Positions 13,740 through 22,888 of a DNA stretch of 36,232 nt are shown piece by piece; position 1 is the first letter of the stretch; each line of letters starts with the position of its first letter. The stretch is taken from the NCBI GenBank assembly GCA_011045915.1, contig DSBT01000061.1, positions 1 through 36,232 on the forward strand, in the 5' to 3' direction. Source of the DNA: Mesotoga infera. Its GTDB lineage: Bacteria > Thermotogota > Thermotogae > Petrotogales > Kosmotogaceae. The position numbers and the translations under genes were made by a program. Under the pieces are notes generated by a model, which was not told the origin of the DNA, ran no database searches, and saw only the letters and a list, made by a program, of their open reading frames with translations.

Positions 13740-15278
13740 TCAAAGCGGTATATTCCCGTGCTTTTTGGTTGGTCTGCCTTCGACTTTCGTATCCAGCGTC
13801 TCCAAAGCCTTGATTATCTTTATTCTGCTGGCAGCCGGATCTATAATCGATTCTATATAACCCCTTCCCGCCGCAACAAATGGATTTGCAAACATGTCTT
13901 TGTATTCCGAAATCTTTTCCTGTCTGGTCTTTTCGGGCTGGTCGGAACCATCAATTTCCCTCTTGAAGATTATGTTTGCGGCGCCTTCGGGACCCATTAC
14001 GGCGATCTCGGCACCGGGCCAGGCGTAAACAATGTCCGCTCCCAAATGTTGACTGCCCATTGCGATATATGCTCCACCGTAGGCCTTTCTAAGGATCAGT
14101 GTTACCTTTGGTACGGAGGCCTCGCTGTAGGCGTAAAGGAGTTTTGCCCCGTGGCGAATTATCCCTCCATGCTCCTGAGAGACTCCCGGGAGAAATCCCG
14201 GTGTGTCTACAAAGGTGATTATCGGTATATTGAAAGCGTCCAGAAATCTAATAAATCTCGCTGCCTTGTCTGAGGCATTTATGTCTAGGGAACCGGCGAA
14301 GACAGAAGGCTGGTTTGCCACTATGCCCACCGATCTTCCGGCTATCTTTGAAAAGCCCACGACCATATTCTTCGCATAGTGTTCATGCACCTCGAGGAAT
14401 CGTCCTTCATCGACTACAAGGGAGATCACTTTTTTCACGTCGTATGACTGCTTTGGATTATCTGGCACAATTTCTCGGAGTTCTTCCAGAGCCTCGCCGC
14501 GTTCAGCCTCTCCCTTGTTTGGTTCTTCGGCATTGTTCTGCGGCAGGTATTCGAGAAGCTGCCTGACGAGAAGCATTGCGCTTCTGTCATCCGGGGCGAG
14601 AAAGTGGGCATTTCCACTCTTTGTATTATGCACAAGAGCTCCGCCAAGTTCTTCCATCGACGTCTCTTCGCCCGTCACGGCCTTTATCACCTGTGGACCC
14701 GTTATAAACATCTGTGAGTGCCTGTCGGTCATAACAATGAAGTCGGTTATCGCGGGCGAATAGACGGCTCCGCCTGCGCACGGTCCACAGATAACTGTGA
14801 TCTGAGGAATCACTCCCGAAGAAAGGGTATTCCTGTGGAAGATTCCGCCGTAACCGAAAAGGGAGTCAACACCTTCCTGAATCCTGGCCCCGCCAGAATC
14901 GTTTATTCCCACTATCGGTATGCCTAGCTTTAAAGCCATATCCTGCACTTTTATTATCTTTTTGGCGTGCATTTCCCCAAGCGATCCACCCTGTACTGTG
15001 AAATCCTGAGAGAAAACGGCTATCTTTCGCCCGTCGACCTTTCCTATTCCCGTTACGACTCCGTCTGCCGGGAATTCCTTGTCTGCAAGACCAAAGCTCG
15101 TCGCTCTGTGTTTGACAAATCTGTCGAACTCTTCGAAGCTTCCCTCGTCACAGAGAACATCGATTCTCTCTCTGGCAGTTAGCTTTCCTGTTTTGTGCTG
15201 CTTCTCGATCTTTTCCTGACCACCACCAAGGATGATCTGTTCACTCTTCTCAAAGAACTCTTCAAGTTTACCGGCCAA
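13740..15278 (-). CDS. mmdA: Methylmalonyl-CoA carboxyltransferase / decarboxylase alpha subunit
   Basis: A 512-residue acyl-CoA carboxyltransferase with two crotonase-fold halves. It moves carboxylate between methylmalonyl-CoA or propionyl-CoA and biotin. Key stretches: KLTARERID near the N-terminus, DFTVQGGSLGEMHA, NDSGGARIQEGV, CGPCAGGAVYSPA, then VDTPGFLPG and RKAYGGAYIAM in the second half. Length and motifs fit MmdA, PCC beta and transcarboxylase 12S equally; the oadG and carrier genes downstream favour a decarboxylase. TTG start at 15278 behind AGGGGG; an ATG two bases earlier is out of frame. It lies 12 bp after the epimerase gene. Confidence 0.93.
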   Translation of the reverse strand: MAGKLEEFFEKSEQIILGGGQEKIEKQHKTGKLTARERIDVLCDEGSFEEFDRFVKHRATSFGLADKEFPADGVVTGIGKVDGRKIAVFSQDFTVQGGSLGEMHAKKIIKVQDMALKLGIPIVGINDSGGARIQEGVDSLFGYGGIFHRNTLSSGVIPQITVICGPCAGGAVYSPAITDFIVMTDRHSQMFITGPQVIKAVTGEETSMEELGGALVHNTKSGNAHFLAPDDRSAMLLVRQLLEYLPQNNAEEPNKGEAERGEALEELREIVPDNPKQSYDVKKVISLVVDEGRFLEVHEHYAKNMVVGFSKIAGRSVGIVANQPSVFAGSLDINASDKAARFIRFLDAFNIPIITFVDTPGFLPGVSQEHGGIIRHGAKLLYAYSEASVPKVTLILRKAYGGAYIAMGSQHLGADIVYAWPGAEIAVMGPEGAANIIFKREIDGSDQPEKTRQEKISEYKDMFANPFVAAGRGYIESIIDPAASRIKIIKALETLDTKVEGRPTKKHGNIPL

Positions 15279-15290
15279 TTCATTCGCCCC

Positions 15291-15698
15291 CTAGTGGTGT
15301 CCTTCGACAAGTTCAGTCAGAACTCCGCCCGTGCTTTTGGGATGGAGGAAGACTACTTTTGTTCCTCCGGCTCCGGCTTCGGGCTCCGCGGAAAGAGGTT
15401 TCAATCCCAGCGAAACGGCTTCTTCAATCGCAGCTTTGACATCGTCAACGTGGAAAGCGATGTGATGAATGCCTTCCCCCCTGCTTTCCAGGAATCTTGA
15501 TATCTGGCTGTTTTCCGATGTCGATTCGAGAAGCTCAATCCGAGTGTCGCCGGCCTTTACGAAGGCAACTTTCAGGCCACGGTCTCGAAGTTCCTCGATC
15601 CCGGTAACTTCAAGTTTAAGAAGGTCTCGATAAACGGAAAGCCTCTCTTCGATCGATTTTACGGCTATGCCAATATGGTCAATTCTGTCGGATTTCAA
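15291..15698 (-). CDS. mce: Methylmalonyl-CoA epimerase
   Basis: Interconverts R- and S-methylmalonyl-CoA, linking mutase and carboxyltransferase stereochemistry. 135 residues of the vicinal-oxygen-chelate fold: DHIGIAV (metal His8), FVKAGDTRIELLE, GEGIHHIAFHV (His78 region) and the C-terminal metal Glu in LTELVEG. TTG start at 15698, with GGAGG 8 nt upstream. It sits 5 bp after meaB and 12 bp before mmdA. Confidence 0.93.
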   Translation of the reverse strand: MKSDRIDHIGIAVKSIEERLSVYRDLLKLEVTGIEELRDRGLKVAFVKAGDTRIELLESTSENSQISRFLESRGEGIHHIAFHVDDVKAAIEEAVSLGLKPLSAEPEAGAGGTKVVFLHPKSTGGVLTELVEGHH

Positions 15699-15703
15699 TT
15701 TGA

Positions 15704-16561
15704 TTACCTCCCGATATTCTCAAGAAGATACCTTATTAGTTCTTCAAGTTTATCATTTTCGGCGTAGTGTTCCTTTATAATCTGGTACGCGCTGTTCAAG
15801 TTATTGTAAAGGTTGCGCTTGGCGCGTTTCGATTCGAGCCTCCCCGAACTGAGATAACTGAAAAGCAGCTTTTCTATCTCTTCTTGGAGTTCTTCAACTC
15901 CACTCCCCTTTATGGAATCTGTCCTCATAACCGGGAATTTCTTTCCGGAAAGCTCCAAAACCGCCCTGGTTCTCGAAGCGAGCTGGTCGGCTCCGGGAAG
16001 ATCGCTCTTGTTTATCACGAATATATCTCCGATCTCCATTATTCCAGCCTTCATTGTCTGAACATCGTCTCCAAGTCCGGGCGCCATTACGAGAAGGACG
16101 ATATCTGCAAGATTCACGATGTCGGTTTCCGACTGGCCGGCCCCGACAGTCTCCACGTAAATCCTGTCGTAGCCGCTCCTGCCAAGAAACTCGACGCTGT
16201 TATAAATTGAAGGACTCAAACCTCCGACGTTCCCCCGACTGGCCACTGATCTCACGAAGACCCTGGGATCGTCGGTTGCTCGTCTCATTCTAATCCTGTC
16301 GCCGAGAAAGGCGCCTCCCGTAAAGGGGCTTGAAGGATCGATCGCGACAACGGCCGTCGTCTTTTCCTCTGCGCTTATACAGGCCAGCCGGTCTGTTAAG
16401 GACGACTTACCGGCTCCAGGGCTTCCCGTGACGCCTATTACGCAGTAATTTCGAACAGGCAATCCCTTGATGATCTTCCTGGCCGAATCAGCGTCGTTTT
16501 CTATTATGCTCAGCGATCTCGAAATCATGAGCTGGTCGACCCCGGATTTCATTGAACTCAT
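15704..16561 (-). CDS. meaB: MeaB/ArgK-type GTPase, methylmalonyl-CoA mutase chaperone
   Basis: G3E-family GTPase that gates adenosylcobalamin loading and protects the mutase from inactivation. 285 residues: Walker A GSPGAGKS (46-53), [21 protein letters not shown] (switch region) and NKSD (184-187). A C-terminal helical dimerisation segment follows. The ATG overlaps the stop of the mutase small subunit (ATGA), so the two are probably translationally coupled, as expected for partners. Confidence 0.95.
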   Translation of the reverse strand: MSSMKSGVDQLMISRSLSIIENDADSARKIIKGLPVRNYCVIGVTGSPGAGKSSLTDRLACISAEEKTTAVVAIDPSSPFTGGAFLGDRIRMRRATDDPRVFVRSVASRGNVGGLSPSIYNSVEFLGRSGYDRIYVETVGAGQSETDIVNLADIVLLVMAPGLGDDVQTMKAGIMEIGDIFVINKSDLPGADQLASRTRAVLELSGKKFPVMRTDSIKGSGVEELQEEIEKLLFSYLSSGRLESKRAKRNLYNNLNSAYQIIKEHYAENDKLEELIRYLLENIGR

Positions 16562-16947
16562 TTCTTTACCGTTTCCTCTATTTTATCTATGATTGATTTC
16601 AGCGAGGTTCCCGGTCCGAAAACTTCGAAGATGCCGGCCTTTCTTAACTCGTCGGCATCCTCTGAGGGAATTATGCCGCCGACAAAGAGAGGCTTTTCGC
16701 CTATTCCTGCTTCTTTCATTAATCTAAGTACTTTGCTGCAAATCTTCATGTGGGCGCCGGACAGTATCGAGAGCCCCACAACGTCAACGTCTTCCTGAAG
16801 CGCGGCATTGACGACCGATTCGGGAGACTGCCTGAGACCTGTGTAGATAACTTCCATTCCGGCATCTCGAAGAGCCATAGCGACGACTTTGGCGCCTCTG
16901 TCATGTCCATCGAGTCCGGGCTTTGCCACGAGTACTTTTATCTTCAT
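16558..16947 (-). CDS. Methylmalonyl-CoA mutase, small cobalamin-binding subunit
   Basis: A 129-residue separate B12-binding domain. DGHDRG (13-18) carries the His that coordinates cobalt; GLSILSG and FVGGIIP are the other cofactor-contacting loops. It pairs with the large subunit encoded 15 bp upstream. ATG at 16947, with AGAGGTG 6 nt upstream; the GTG three codons earlier is part of that SD. Having this domain on its own is the two-gene arrangement best known from archaea, not the fused bacterial type. Confidence 0.95.
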   Translation of the reverse strand: MKIKVLVAKPGLDGHDRGAKVVAMALRDAGMEVIYTGLRQSPESVVNAALQEDVDVVGLSILSGAHMKICSKVLRLMKEAGIGEKPLFVGGIIPSEDADELRKAGIFEVFGPGTSLKSIIDKIEETVKK

Positions 16948-16962
16948 TATCTCCACCTCTCT

Positions 16963-18627
16963 CTACAGAATCACTGCTTCGGTGTATTCTCCGAAGACGT
17001 CTCTCAGGGCGTTAGCTATTTCACCCAGAGTCGCGTATGCCTTAACGGCCTTCAGTATGAATGGCATAAGATTTCCGCTTCCCTGAGCGGCCTTCTTCAG
17101 GTCATCGAGGAGCCTTCGGACTTCGTCATTGTCTCTGTTCTTTCTGAGTGTTTCGATCTTCTTTTTCTGTCTATCCTCAATGGCCGGGTCGAGCCTAAGG
17201 AGATCTCTGTCTTGTTTCTCATCGGCAGCAAATTCATTGAGCCCGACAATTATCTGGTCCTTGTTTTCGATCGCAACCTGATACTTGTAGGCGCTGTCGA
17301 GTATTTCCTTCTGTACAAAGCCTGCCCTGACAGCCTCGACCATTCCTCCAAGGTCATCTATCTTCTTAATGTAGTCGAGTGCCTTTTCTTCCATTGTGTT
17401 TGTAAGCTCTTCAATGAAGTAAGCTCCTCCCAACGGGTCGACTGTGTCCGCTACGCCAGTTTCTGAGGCGATTATCTGTTGTGTTCTCAACGCAATAGTC
17501 ACGGAATCTTCGGTTGGCAGACCTAGAGCCTCGTCGAAGGAATTAGTATGAAGAGATTGTGTGCCTCCAAGAACTGCGGCTAGAGCCTGGAAAGCAACTC
17601 TAACAATGTTGTTCATTGGCTGCTGTGCAGTGAGGGTCGATCCTCCGGTTTGAGTGTGGAATCTAAGCATCATTGCCTTTTCGTCAGTTACATCGAACCT
17701 CTCTTTCATAATCTTCGCCCATAGTCTTCTCGCCGCCCTGAACTTCGCTATTTCTTCTAGGAATCCATTGTGCGAATTGAAGAAGAAAGACAATCTCTTG
17801 CCGAATACGTTTGGATCGAGGCCTGCATCAATTGCCGCCTGTACGTATGCTATACCGTCGGCGAGAGTGAAGGCGATTTCCTGAACCGAATTTGCCCCTG
17901 CCTCTCTTATGTGATACCCGCTAATGCTTATGGTGTTGAAATCGGGGAGGTTCTTGGAGCAGTATTCGAAGATATCCGTAATTAGCCTCATGGATGAATC
18001 GGGGGGAAAGATGTAAGTTCCTCTCGCTATATACTCCTTGAGTATGTCATTTTGAATAGTCCCTGTCAGCTTCGAGGCATCCACTCCCTGTTTCTCGCCC
18101 ACTGCGATGTACATCGCAAGGAGAATGGCGGCAGTGGAGTTAATTGTCATGGATGTGCTTACTCTTTCCAGTGGAATTCCTTCGAAGAGCGTTTCCATGT
18201 CCTCCAGCGAATCAATCGCTACTCCCACCCTTCCGACTTCGCCTTCCGACATCGGGTCGTCTGAGTCGTAACCGATCTGTGTCGGCAGATCAAAGGCAAC
18301 CGAAAGCCCTGTCTGACCCTGAGAGAGGAGGTATCTATATCTGCGGTTTGACTCTTCAGCAGTTCCGAAGCCCGCATACTGTCTCATTGTCCACAGACGG
18401 CCCCGGTACATCGTCGGCTGAACACCTCTTGTGAAAGGGTACTCGCCTGGGAATCCAATTCTCTCCACATATTCGTCCTTTGCGGCTGGCGTGTACAGAA
18501 TCTCTACCGGCCCATCGAAGGAAGTCTTGAACTCCTTCCTTCTTTCGGGAAACCTTTTCAGAAGAGGCATCACTTTTTTGCTTTTCCATTCGTCTTTCAG
18601 TCTTTCCAGTCTCTCGTGATAGCTCAC
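16963..18627 (-). CDS. Methylmalonyl-CoA mutase, large catalytic subunit
   Basis: Radical rearrangement of succinyl-CoA and methylmalonyl-CoA. 554-residue TIM-barrel subunit without a B12 domain. Seen: [22 protein letters not shown]-type substrate-binding stretch (residues ~65-88, with [11 protein letters not shown]), [19 protein letters not shown]-like [25 protein letters not shown] and [16 protein letters not shown]. The start is GTG at 18627: GGAGGA lies 6 nt upstream. The ATG at 18645 precedes that SD and has none of its own. First gene of a seven-gene operon running to 12957. Confidence 0.96.
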   Translation of the reverse strand: MSYHERLERLKDEWKSKKVMPLLKRFPERRKEFKTSFDGPVEILYTPAAKDEYVERIGFPGEYPFTRGVQPTMYRGRLWTMRQYAGFGTAEESNRRYRYLLSQGQTGLSVAFDLPTQIGYDSDDPMSEGEVGRVGVAIDSLEDMETLFEGIPLERVSTSMTINSTAAILLAMYIAVGEKQGVDASKLTGTIQNDILKEYIARGTYIFPPDSSMRLITDIFEYCSKNLPDFNTISISGYHIREAGANSVQEIAFTLADGIAYVQAAIDAGLDPNVFGKRLSFFFNSHNGFLEEIAKFRAARRLWAKIMKERFDVTDEKAMMLRFHTQTGGSTLTAQQPMNNIVRVAFQALAAVLGGTQSLHTNSFDEALGLPTEDSVTIALRTQQIIASETGVADTVDPLGGAYFIEELTNTMEEKALDYIKKIDDLGGMVEAVRAGFVQKEILDSAYKYQVAIENKDQIIVGLNEFAADEKQDRDLLRLDPAIEDRQKKKIETLRKNRDNDEVRRLLDDLKKAAQGSGNLMPFILKAVKAYATLGEIANALRDVFGEYTEAVIL

Positions 18628-18708
18628 AAAATCTCCTCCATTCATGAGTTCTGTATAGTGATTTCAAGATTGACCAAGTGTCTTCTTTAAACTGACTTTG
18701 CTATTACG

Positions 18709-18737
18709 ATTATAACTGTCCTGAACCTCTTTGTGAG
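18709..18737 (-). promoter_or_regulatory. Promoter of the methylmalonyl-CoA operon
   Basis: On the minus strand: CTCACA, 17-bp spacer, TATAAT (18709-18714). Predicted leader about 75 nt. No riboswitch-sized structured leader is present, so cobalamin control by riboswitch is unlikely here. Confidence 0.5.
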
Positions 18738-18743
18738 TCCAAC

Positions 18744-18772
18744 TTCCTAACTTCTTGACCTTAGGCTATAAT
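18744..18772 (+). promoter_or_regulatory. Promoter of the M42 peptidase / radical SAM operon
   Basis: TTCCTA, 17-bp spacer, TATAAT (18767-18772), 18 bp before the ATG at 18791. The -35 is weak. It diverges from the methylmalonyl-CoA operon promoter. Confidence 0.5.
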
Positions 18773-18790
18773 TGGTTGGGAGGTGTTTTC

Positions 18791-19789
18791 ATGAATCTAG
18801 ACAGACTGACAGACGTGGTTTTTGTTCCGGGTATGACTGGAAGAGAAGAGATGATAAGGGCCAAGATAATCGAGATGCTTCCCGAAGGTGTTGAGGCCTT
18901 TGTAGATGATCTTGGAAATGTCATGGTTGAAGCCGGAAACGGAGAGTCGACAATCGCCTTTGCTGCCCACATGGATGAGATTGGTCTGCTTGTTTCCGGG
19001 ATTAATTCCGATGGATCTCTCAACTTCAAGAAGGTTGGGGGAATCGCCGACGAACTTCTCATTGGCAGGCATCTCGACGTCATCACCTCTTCGGGAGAAT
19101 CTATAGACGGAGTCATTGGAATGACACCTCCACACCTCCGAGAAAAGGCAGATCTTTCGTGGCAAAACCTCGTTATCGACGTTGGGACATCTTCCAGAGA
19201 TGAAACCTCGCGAATTGGAATTGACGTTCTTGATTACGCAGTATTCAGAAAACAGATTTCAATACTGAACGACAAATTCGTGGTCGTGAGATCTCTTGAC
19301 GATAGATCGGGCTGTCTTGCTCTGCTAGATCTTCTCGATATGTTGGTCAAGGTCAACCTGAACAGGAGAGTCGTTCTTGCCTGGACTGTGCAGGAAGAGA
19401 TAGGTTTGATTGGAGCGAGAGCGCTCTCAGAAAAGCTAAAACCGGATCTGTTTTTTCCGGTTGATTCCTTCGCCTGCTGCTCTAGACTGACAGGGGACGT
19501 TAAGCCTGGGAACGGAGCCGTCTTAAGAATGTCGGACACTTCATCGCTCGGTGATTACGGCCTCGGAAAGCGCCTTATGGAATTTGCAAAAGAGAAGGAA
19601 ATTCCCCTGCAGGTAGGAGTTACGGGTGGAGGCACCGATGGAATTCCCTTCCAGCAGAAGGGAACAAAGATGGTTCCTCTAGCGCTTGCGGTAAAGTATC
19701 TTCATTCCGAGACAGAATACATATCTATGGAAGATTACGACAATCTCTTGAGATTGATGTATCTCATTTCAACTGAATTTACGCTCTGA
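18791..19789 (+). CDS. M42 family metallo-aminopeptidase
   Basis: A 332-residue cytoplasmic di-metal aminopeptidase of the tetrahedral (TET) type. Metal and catalytic residues in order: AAHMDEIG (His and Asp), SLDDRSG (bridging Asp), QEEIGL (Glu-Glu), FPVDS (Asp) and YLHSE (His). ATG at 18791 is preceded by GGGAGGTG at 6 nt; a longer frame to 18755 has no SD. The stop and next start overlap (TGATG), coupling it to the radical SAM gene. M42 members are often misannotated as endoglucanase. The specificity (Glu, Lys or Leu type) cannot be told. Confidence 0.92.
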   Translation: MNLDRLTDVVFVPGMTGREEMIRAKIIEMLPEGVEAFVDDLGNVMVEAGNGESTIAFAAHMDEIGLLVSGINSDGSLNFKKVGGIADELLIGRHLDVITSSGESIDGVIGMTPPHLREKADLSWQNLVIDVGTSSRDETSRIGIDVLDYAVFRKQISILNDKFVVVRSLDDRSGCLALLDLLDMLVKVNLNRRVVLAWTVQEEIGLIGARALSEKLKPDLFFPVDSFACCSRLTGDVKPGNGAVLRMSDTSSLGDYGLGKRLMEFAKEKEIPLQVGVTGGGTDGIPFQQKGTKMVPLALAVKYLHSETEYISMEDYDNLLRLMYLISTEFTL

Positions 19790-21567
19790 TGAACAGTCAA
19801 GAGCGAATAAGGAAGTGGCTAGTCTCTTCGGGAGTCCTCAACAGAGTAGGCAAGCCGAGCCGATATATCGGCAAGGAACTTAACAGGGTAATGAAGAATC
19901 CCGCGGAGAAGTTGAGGATACTTCTTACCTTTCCCGATACCTATGAAGTCGGCATGTCCCATTTGGGGCTCAAGATACTCTACAAAGAACTAAATGCAGT
20001 TGATGGGTTCTACGCTGAAAGAGCGTACCTTCCCTGGAAGGATATGATCGGCGAAATGTACAACGCCAAGATTCCTCTTTTTTCTTTGGAGACATACACC
20101 CCGGCTGTCGACTTCGATATCCTGGGAATAACTCTTCAGTACGAGCTTTGCTACAGCAATGTTCTCGCGCTTCTCGATCTTGCAGATATCCCCCTGCTCC
20201 AGAATGAGAGAACAGTCGAACCCATAGTGCTGGGCGGCGGACCGTGCTCGACAAATCCCGAGCCTATGGCCGATTACTTCGACGCCTTCGTAATTGGCGA
20301 TGGAGAGTCAGTAACCTCGATTCTCTGCAACGCGGTGAAGGAAAACATCTATCTCTTGAAATCCGGGAGAAGAAGCGAGCTACTCCAGTTGCTTTCTCAA
20401 GTTCAGGGAGTCTACGTTCCTTCAATAGGGAAGAAGGAAACAGTCAAGGCTATAATCGGAGATCTCTCAGACTACGAGATAGACAGTAATCCTCTAGTTC
20501 CATACATGCGAACAGTTCACGACAGGGCAGTGTTTGAGGTAATGCGCGGTTGCAACCGTGGGTGCAGATTCTGCCAGGCGGGGATGATCTACAGGCCGGT
20601 CAGGGAGAGAGGAGTGGATGAAATAAGCCGGTCTGTGCGGAAGGTTCTGGAGAAGACGGGGTATGAAGAAATCTCCTTTCTCTCGCTGTCGACTATGGAT
20701 CACTCTTCCATAGATCTTCTAACTCAAGAGATCCTGCCTTTGCTCCAACCGCAAAGGGTCGCCCTCTCTCTGCCGAGTACGCGCATAGACTCCTTCGGAG
20801 TGGAGATCGCTTCTAAGATAGCTTCGATAAGGAAAACCGGTTTGACTTTCGCGCCCGAGGCGGGTTCTCAAAGACTGAGAAACGTGATCAACAAGAACGT
20901 ATCGGAAGACGATCTTATGTCTACCGTCAAGGCGGCTAGAAAGAACGGCTGGCAGAGAGTCAAGCTCTATTTCATGATAGGACTTCCGACCGAAAGAGAT
21001 GAGGATCTTGAAGAGATAGTGAGGTTGGCGAGGCGGGTCAAAGCCGTTGGCTTCAGAGAAGTCTCAGTTTCGGCGGCCATTTTCATTCCAAAAGCGCACA
21101 CACCGTTCCAGTTTTCGCCCCAGATAGGCGAAGTCGAAGCGGCAAGAAGGCTAGGAATTCTGAAGAGGCTTTCTGGAAGAGGAATCCAGCTCAGCAGCCA
21201 CGATCCATCTAGCAGCACGATTGAAGGTGTTCTCAGCAGAGGGAACAGAAAGGTCGGCAAAGCGATATTGAAGGCCTACAGATTGGGCGCAATCTTCGAT
21301 GAATGGAACGAGGAGTTTGATGCCGCAATATGGCACGAAGCCTTTCGTGCTGCGGGAATCGATGTAGATGATTATATGAGAGGATACGATATTCACGAAG
21401 AGCTTCCATGGGAACATATTTCCATTGGGATCTCGAAGAGTTTTCTTATTGAAGAATACGAGAAGGCACTGAGGGAAGAGACCACCGGTGACTGCAGATG
21501 GGAGGGTTGTACCGGCTGCGCCGTTTGTCAGACTGTAAACGTCTCTAATGTGCTTCGCAAAGTTTGA
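19789..21567 (+). CDS. Radical SAM protein of the TIGR03960 type (B12-binding-like N-terminus)
   Basis: 592 residues. An N-terminal cobalamin-binding-like Rossmann domain (~45-180; VLGGGPCSTNPEPM, DGES) precedes a radical SAM barrel with the 4Fe-4S motif CNRGCRFC (Cys255, Cys259, Cys262). Further barrel motifs are STRIDS, TFAPEAGSQRLRN and FMIGLPTE. The C-terminus adds a second Cys cluster at 569, 574, 577 and 580 (GCTGCAVC), likely another Fe-S or Zn site. The family is widespread but without an assigned reaction. ATG overlaps the peptidase stop by 1 bp. The last 23 bp overlap convergent murC. No DUF2344 gene, its usual partner, lies next to it. Confidence 0.85.
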   Translation: MNSQERIRKWLVSSGVLNRVGKPSRYIGKELNRVMKNPAEKLRILLTFPDTYEVGMSHLGLKILYKELNAVDGFYAERAYLPWKDMIGEMYNAKIPLFSLETYTPAVDFDILGITLQYELCYSNVLALLDLADIPLLQNERTVEPIVLGGGPCSTNPEPMADYFDAFVIGDGESVTSILCNAVKENIYLLKSGRRSELLQLLSQVQGVYVPSIGKKETVKAIIGDLSDYEIDSNPLVPYMRTVHDRAVFEVMRGCNRGCRFCQAGMIYRPVRERGVDEISRSVRKVLEKTGYEEISFLSLSTMDHSSIDLLTQEILPLLQPQRVALSLPSTRIDSFGVEIASKIASIRKTGLTFAPEAGSQRLRNVINKNVSEDDLMSTVKAARKNGWQRVKLYFMIGLPTERDEDLEEIVRLARRVKAVGFREVSVSAAIFIPKAHTPFQFSPQIGEVEAARRLGILKRLSGRGIQLSSHDPSSSTIEGVLSRGNRKVGKAILKAYRLGAIFDEWNEEFDAAIWHEAFRAAGIDVDDYMRGYDIHEELPWEHISIGISKSFLIEEYEKALREETTGDCRWEGCTGCAVCQTVNVSNVLRKV

Positions 21568-22888
21568 GAGCGCTCATTTTTGATGCTTCAGTGATGTCGC
21601 CTGCGCCGAGAAAGAGGATGACGGCATCTCTTTTCTTTTCAAGCCATTCGAGTATCTCAGAGTAGTTCACGGCATGCACTGCCGGAACACCGTAGCTACT
21701 CAAACCTTTCAAGACCTCGGTCTCATCGATTGCATACTGCCCCTTTTCGTAAGCCTCGTAGAGCTTGTAGACACAGACCTCGGTTGCATCCTTGAGGGAC
21801 ATCGCAAACCGGCCGTTTTCCCTGACCAATCTCGAATATCTATGCGGCTGAAAGACCACCACAACGTTCTTCCCGGGGAAGAATTCGCGGGCGCCTCGGA
21901 TGGTACTGCTTATTTCATCAGGAGTATGAGCGTAATCATCAAAGAAAAAGAGGTTTCTGAAATCATCGAGACCTCTGAAAGTGAACCTTCTGTCAACCGA
22001 CCTATATGACTCCAAGGAGTTCTTTATCGAATCAATTGGAACTCCCATTTCGCGGGTAAGAGCAACGGCTGCAGCTGCGTTGTAAGCGTTGTATTCCCCT
22101 GGGATCATGAGCTTGAAGACTCCGAGATCGGTATCGCCCTTCCAGCATCTGAAGGTCTGATTCATGATTCCAGTCGCTCTGTCGGAGAAGCGATAATCGC
22201 CTCTGTCTCTTCCGAAGGTTAGAGTGCCTTTGAAAATCCTTTCGGAAATTGGATCATCTGCATTCGTAACCAACATCTTTCCGACGCCTCTGGCGAAATA
22301 CTTGAAGTGATTTTTGAGATTATCGAACGAGTTATCGTAGTGCTCGAGGTGATCGCCCCGTACGTTGGTGATTATCGCGTAGTCAGGCTTAAAAGAAGCA
22401 AAGAAGCCATCGCTCTCATCAAGCTCACTCACGATAAGACCCTCGCCCTTTCTATAGTTTCCATCGCTCAAGAGAGGATTTATTCCACCGAGTAAGACTG
22501 TAGGATCTCTTCCGGAGTCGACAAGAATTTTTGAAACCATAGCTGTAGTGGTTGTCTTTCCATCGGTTCCAGTTACACAAAGAGAAGTGTTTCTCGAAAG
22601 AAGGTTCTTGAGCAGTTCCATTCTGTATATTGTTGGTACACCTTCCGAAAGAGCCCTAACCAGCTCCGGGTTTCCCTGTTTAATGGCAGTTGTTCTAACC
22701 ACCACATCGGGTTTTTCGAAGTTCTCATAAGAATGGCCAATAAAAATATCTATGCCTTTTGCGCGAAGGTAGTCTACCCTTTCGTTCTCTTCGTAATTCG
22801 ATCCATAAACCTGGTCACCCTCAGATGCTAAGTGCATTGCCAGACCGCTCATGCCAATTCCGCCAATGCCAATAAAATGATATTTCAA
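21545..22888 (-). CDS. murC: UDP-N-acetylmuramate--L-alanine ligase
   Basis: First amino-acid ligase of peptidoglycan synthesis, ATP-dependent, 447 residues. GIGGIGMSGLA at the N-terminus (UDP-MurNAc Rossmann domain), GTDGKTTT P-loop, SELDESDG, NVRGDHLEHY, then DDYAHTPDEI and FQPHRYSR in the C-terminal domain. TTG start at 22888 overlaps the murG stop (TTGA), with GGGAGG 7 nt upstream. Last gene of the murE-to-murC cluster. Its 3' end overlaps the radical SAM gene by 23 bp. Confidence 0.97.
   Translation of the reverse strand: MKYHFIGIGGIGMSGLAMHLASEGDQVYGSNYEENERVDYLRAKGIDIFIGHSYENFEKPDVVVRTTAIKQGNPELVRALSEGVPTIYRMELLKNLLSRNTSLCVTGTDGKTTTTAMVSKILVDSGRDPTVLLGGINPLLSDGNYRKGEGLIVSELDESDGFFASFKPDYAIITNVRGDHLEHYDNSFDNLKNHFKYFARGVGKMLVTNADDPISERIFKGTLTFGRDRGDYRFSDRATGIMNQTFRCWKGDTDLGVFKLMIPGEYNAYNAAAAVALTREMGVPIDSIKNSLESYRSVDRRFTFRGLDDFRNLFFFDDYAHTPDEISSTIRGAREFFPGKNVVVVFQPHRYSRLVRENGRFAMSLKDATEVCVYKLYEAYEKGQYAIDETEVLKGLSSYGVPAVHAVNYSEILEWLEKKRDAVILFLGAGDITEASKMSALKLCEAH

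Noticed and set aside
13494-14273. 259-codon plus-strand frame opposite mmdA and oadG
   Set aside because: Fully antisense to conserved genes, Cys/Tyr/Ser-rich composition typical of a shadow frame, no SD or recognisable domain.
16750-17466. 238-codon plus-strand frame opposite the mutase subunits
   Set aside because: Antisense to both conserved mutase subunits and without any family resemblance.
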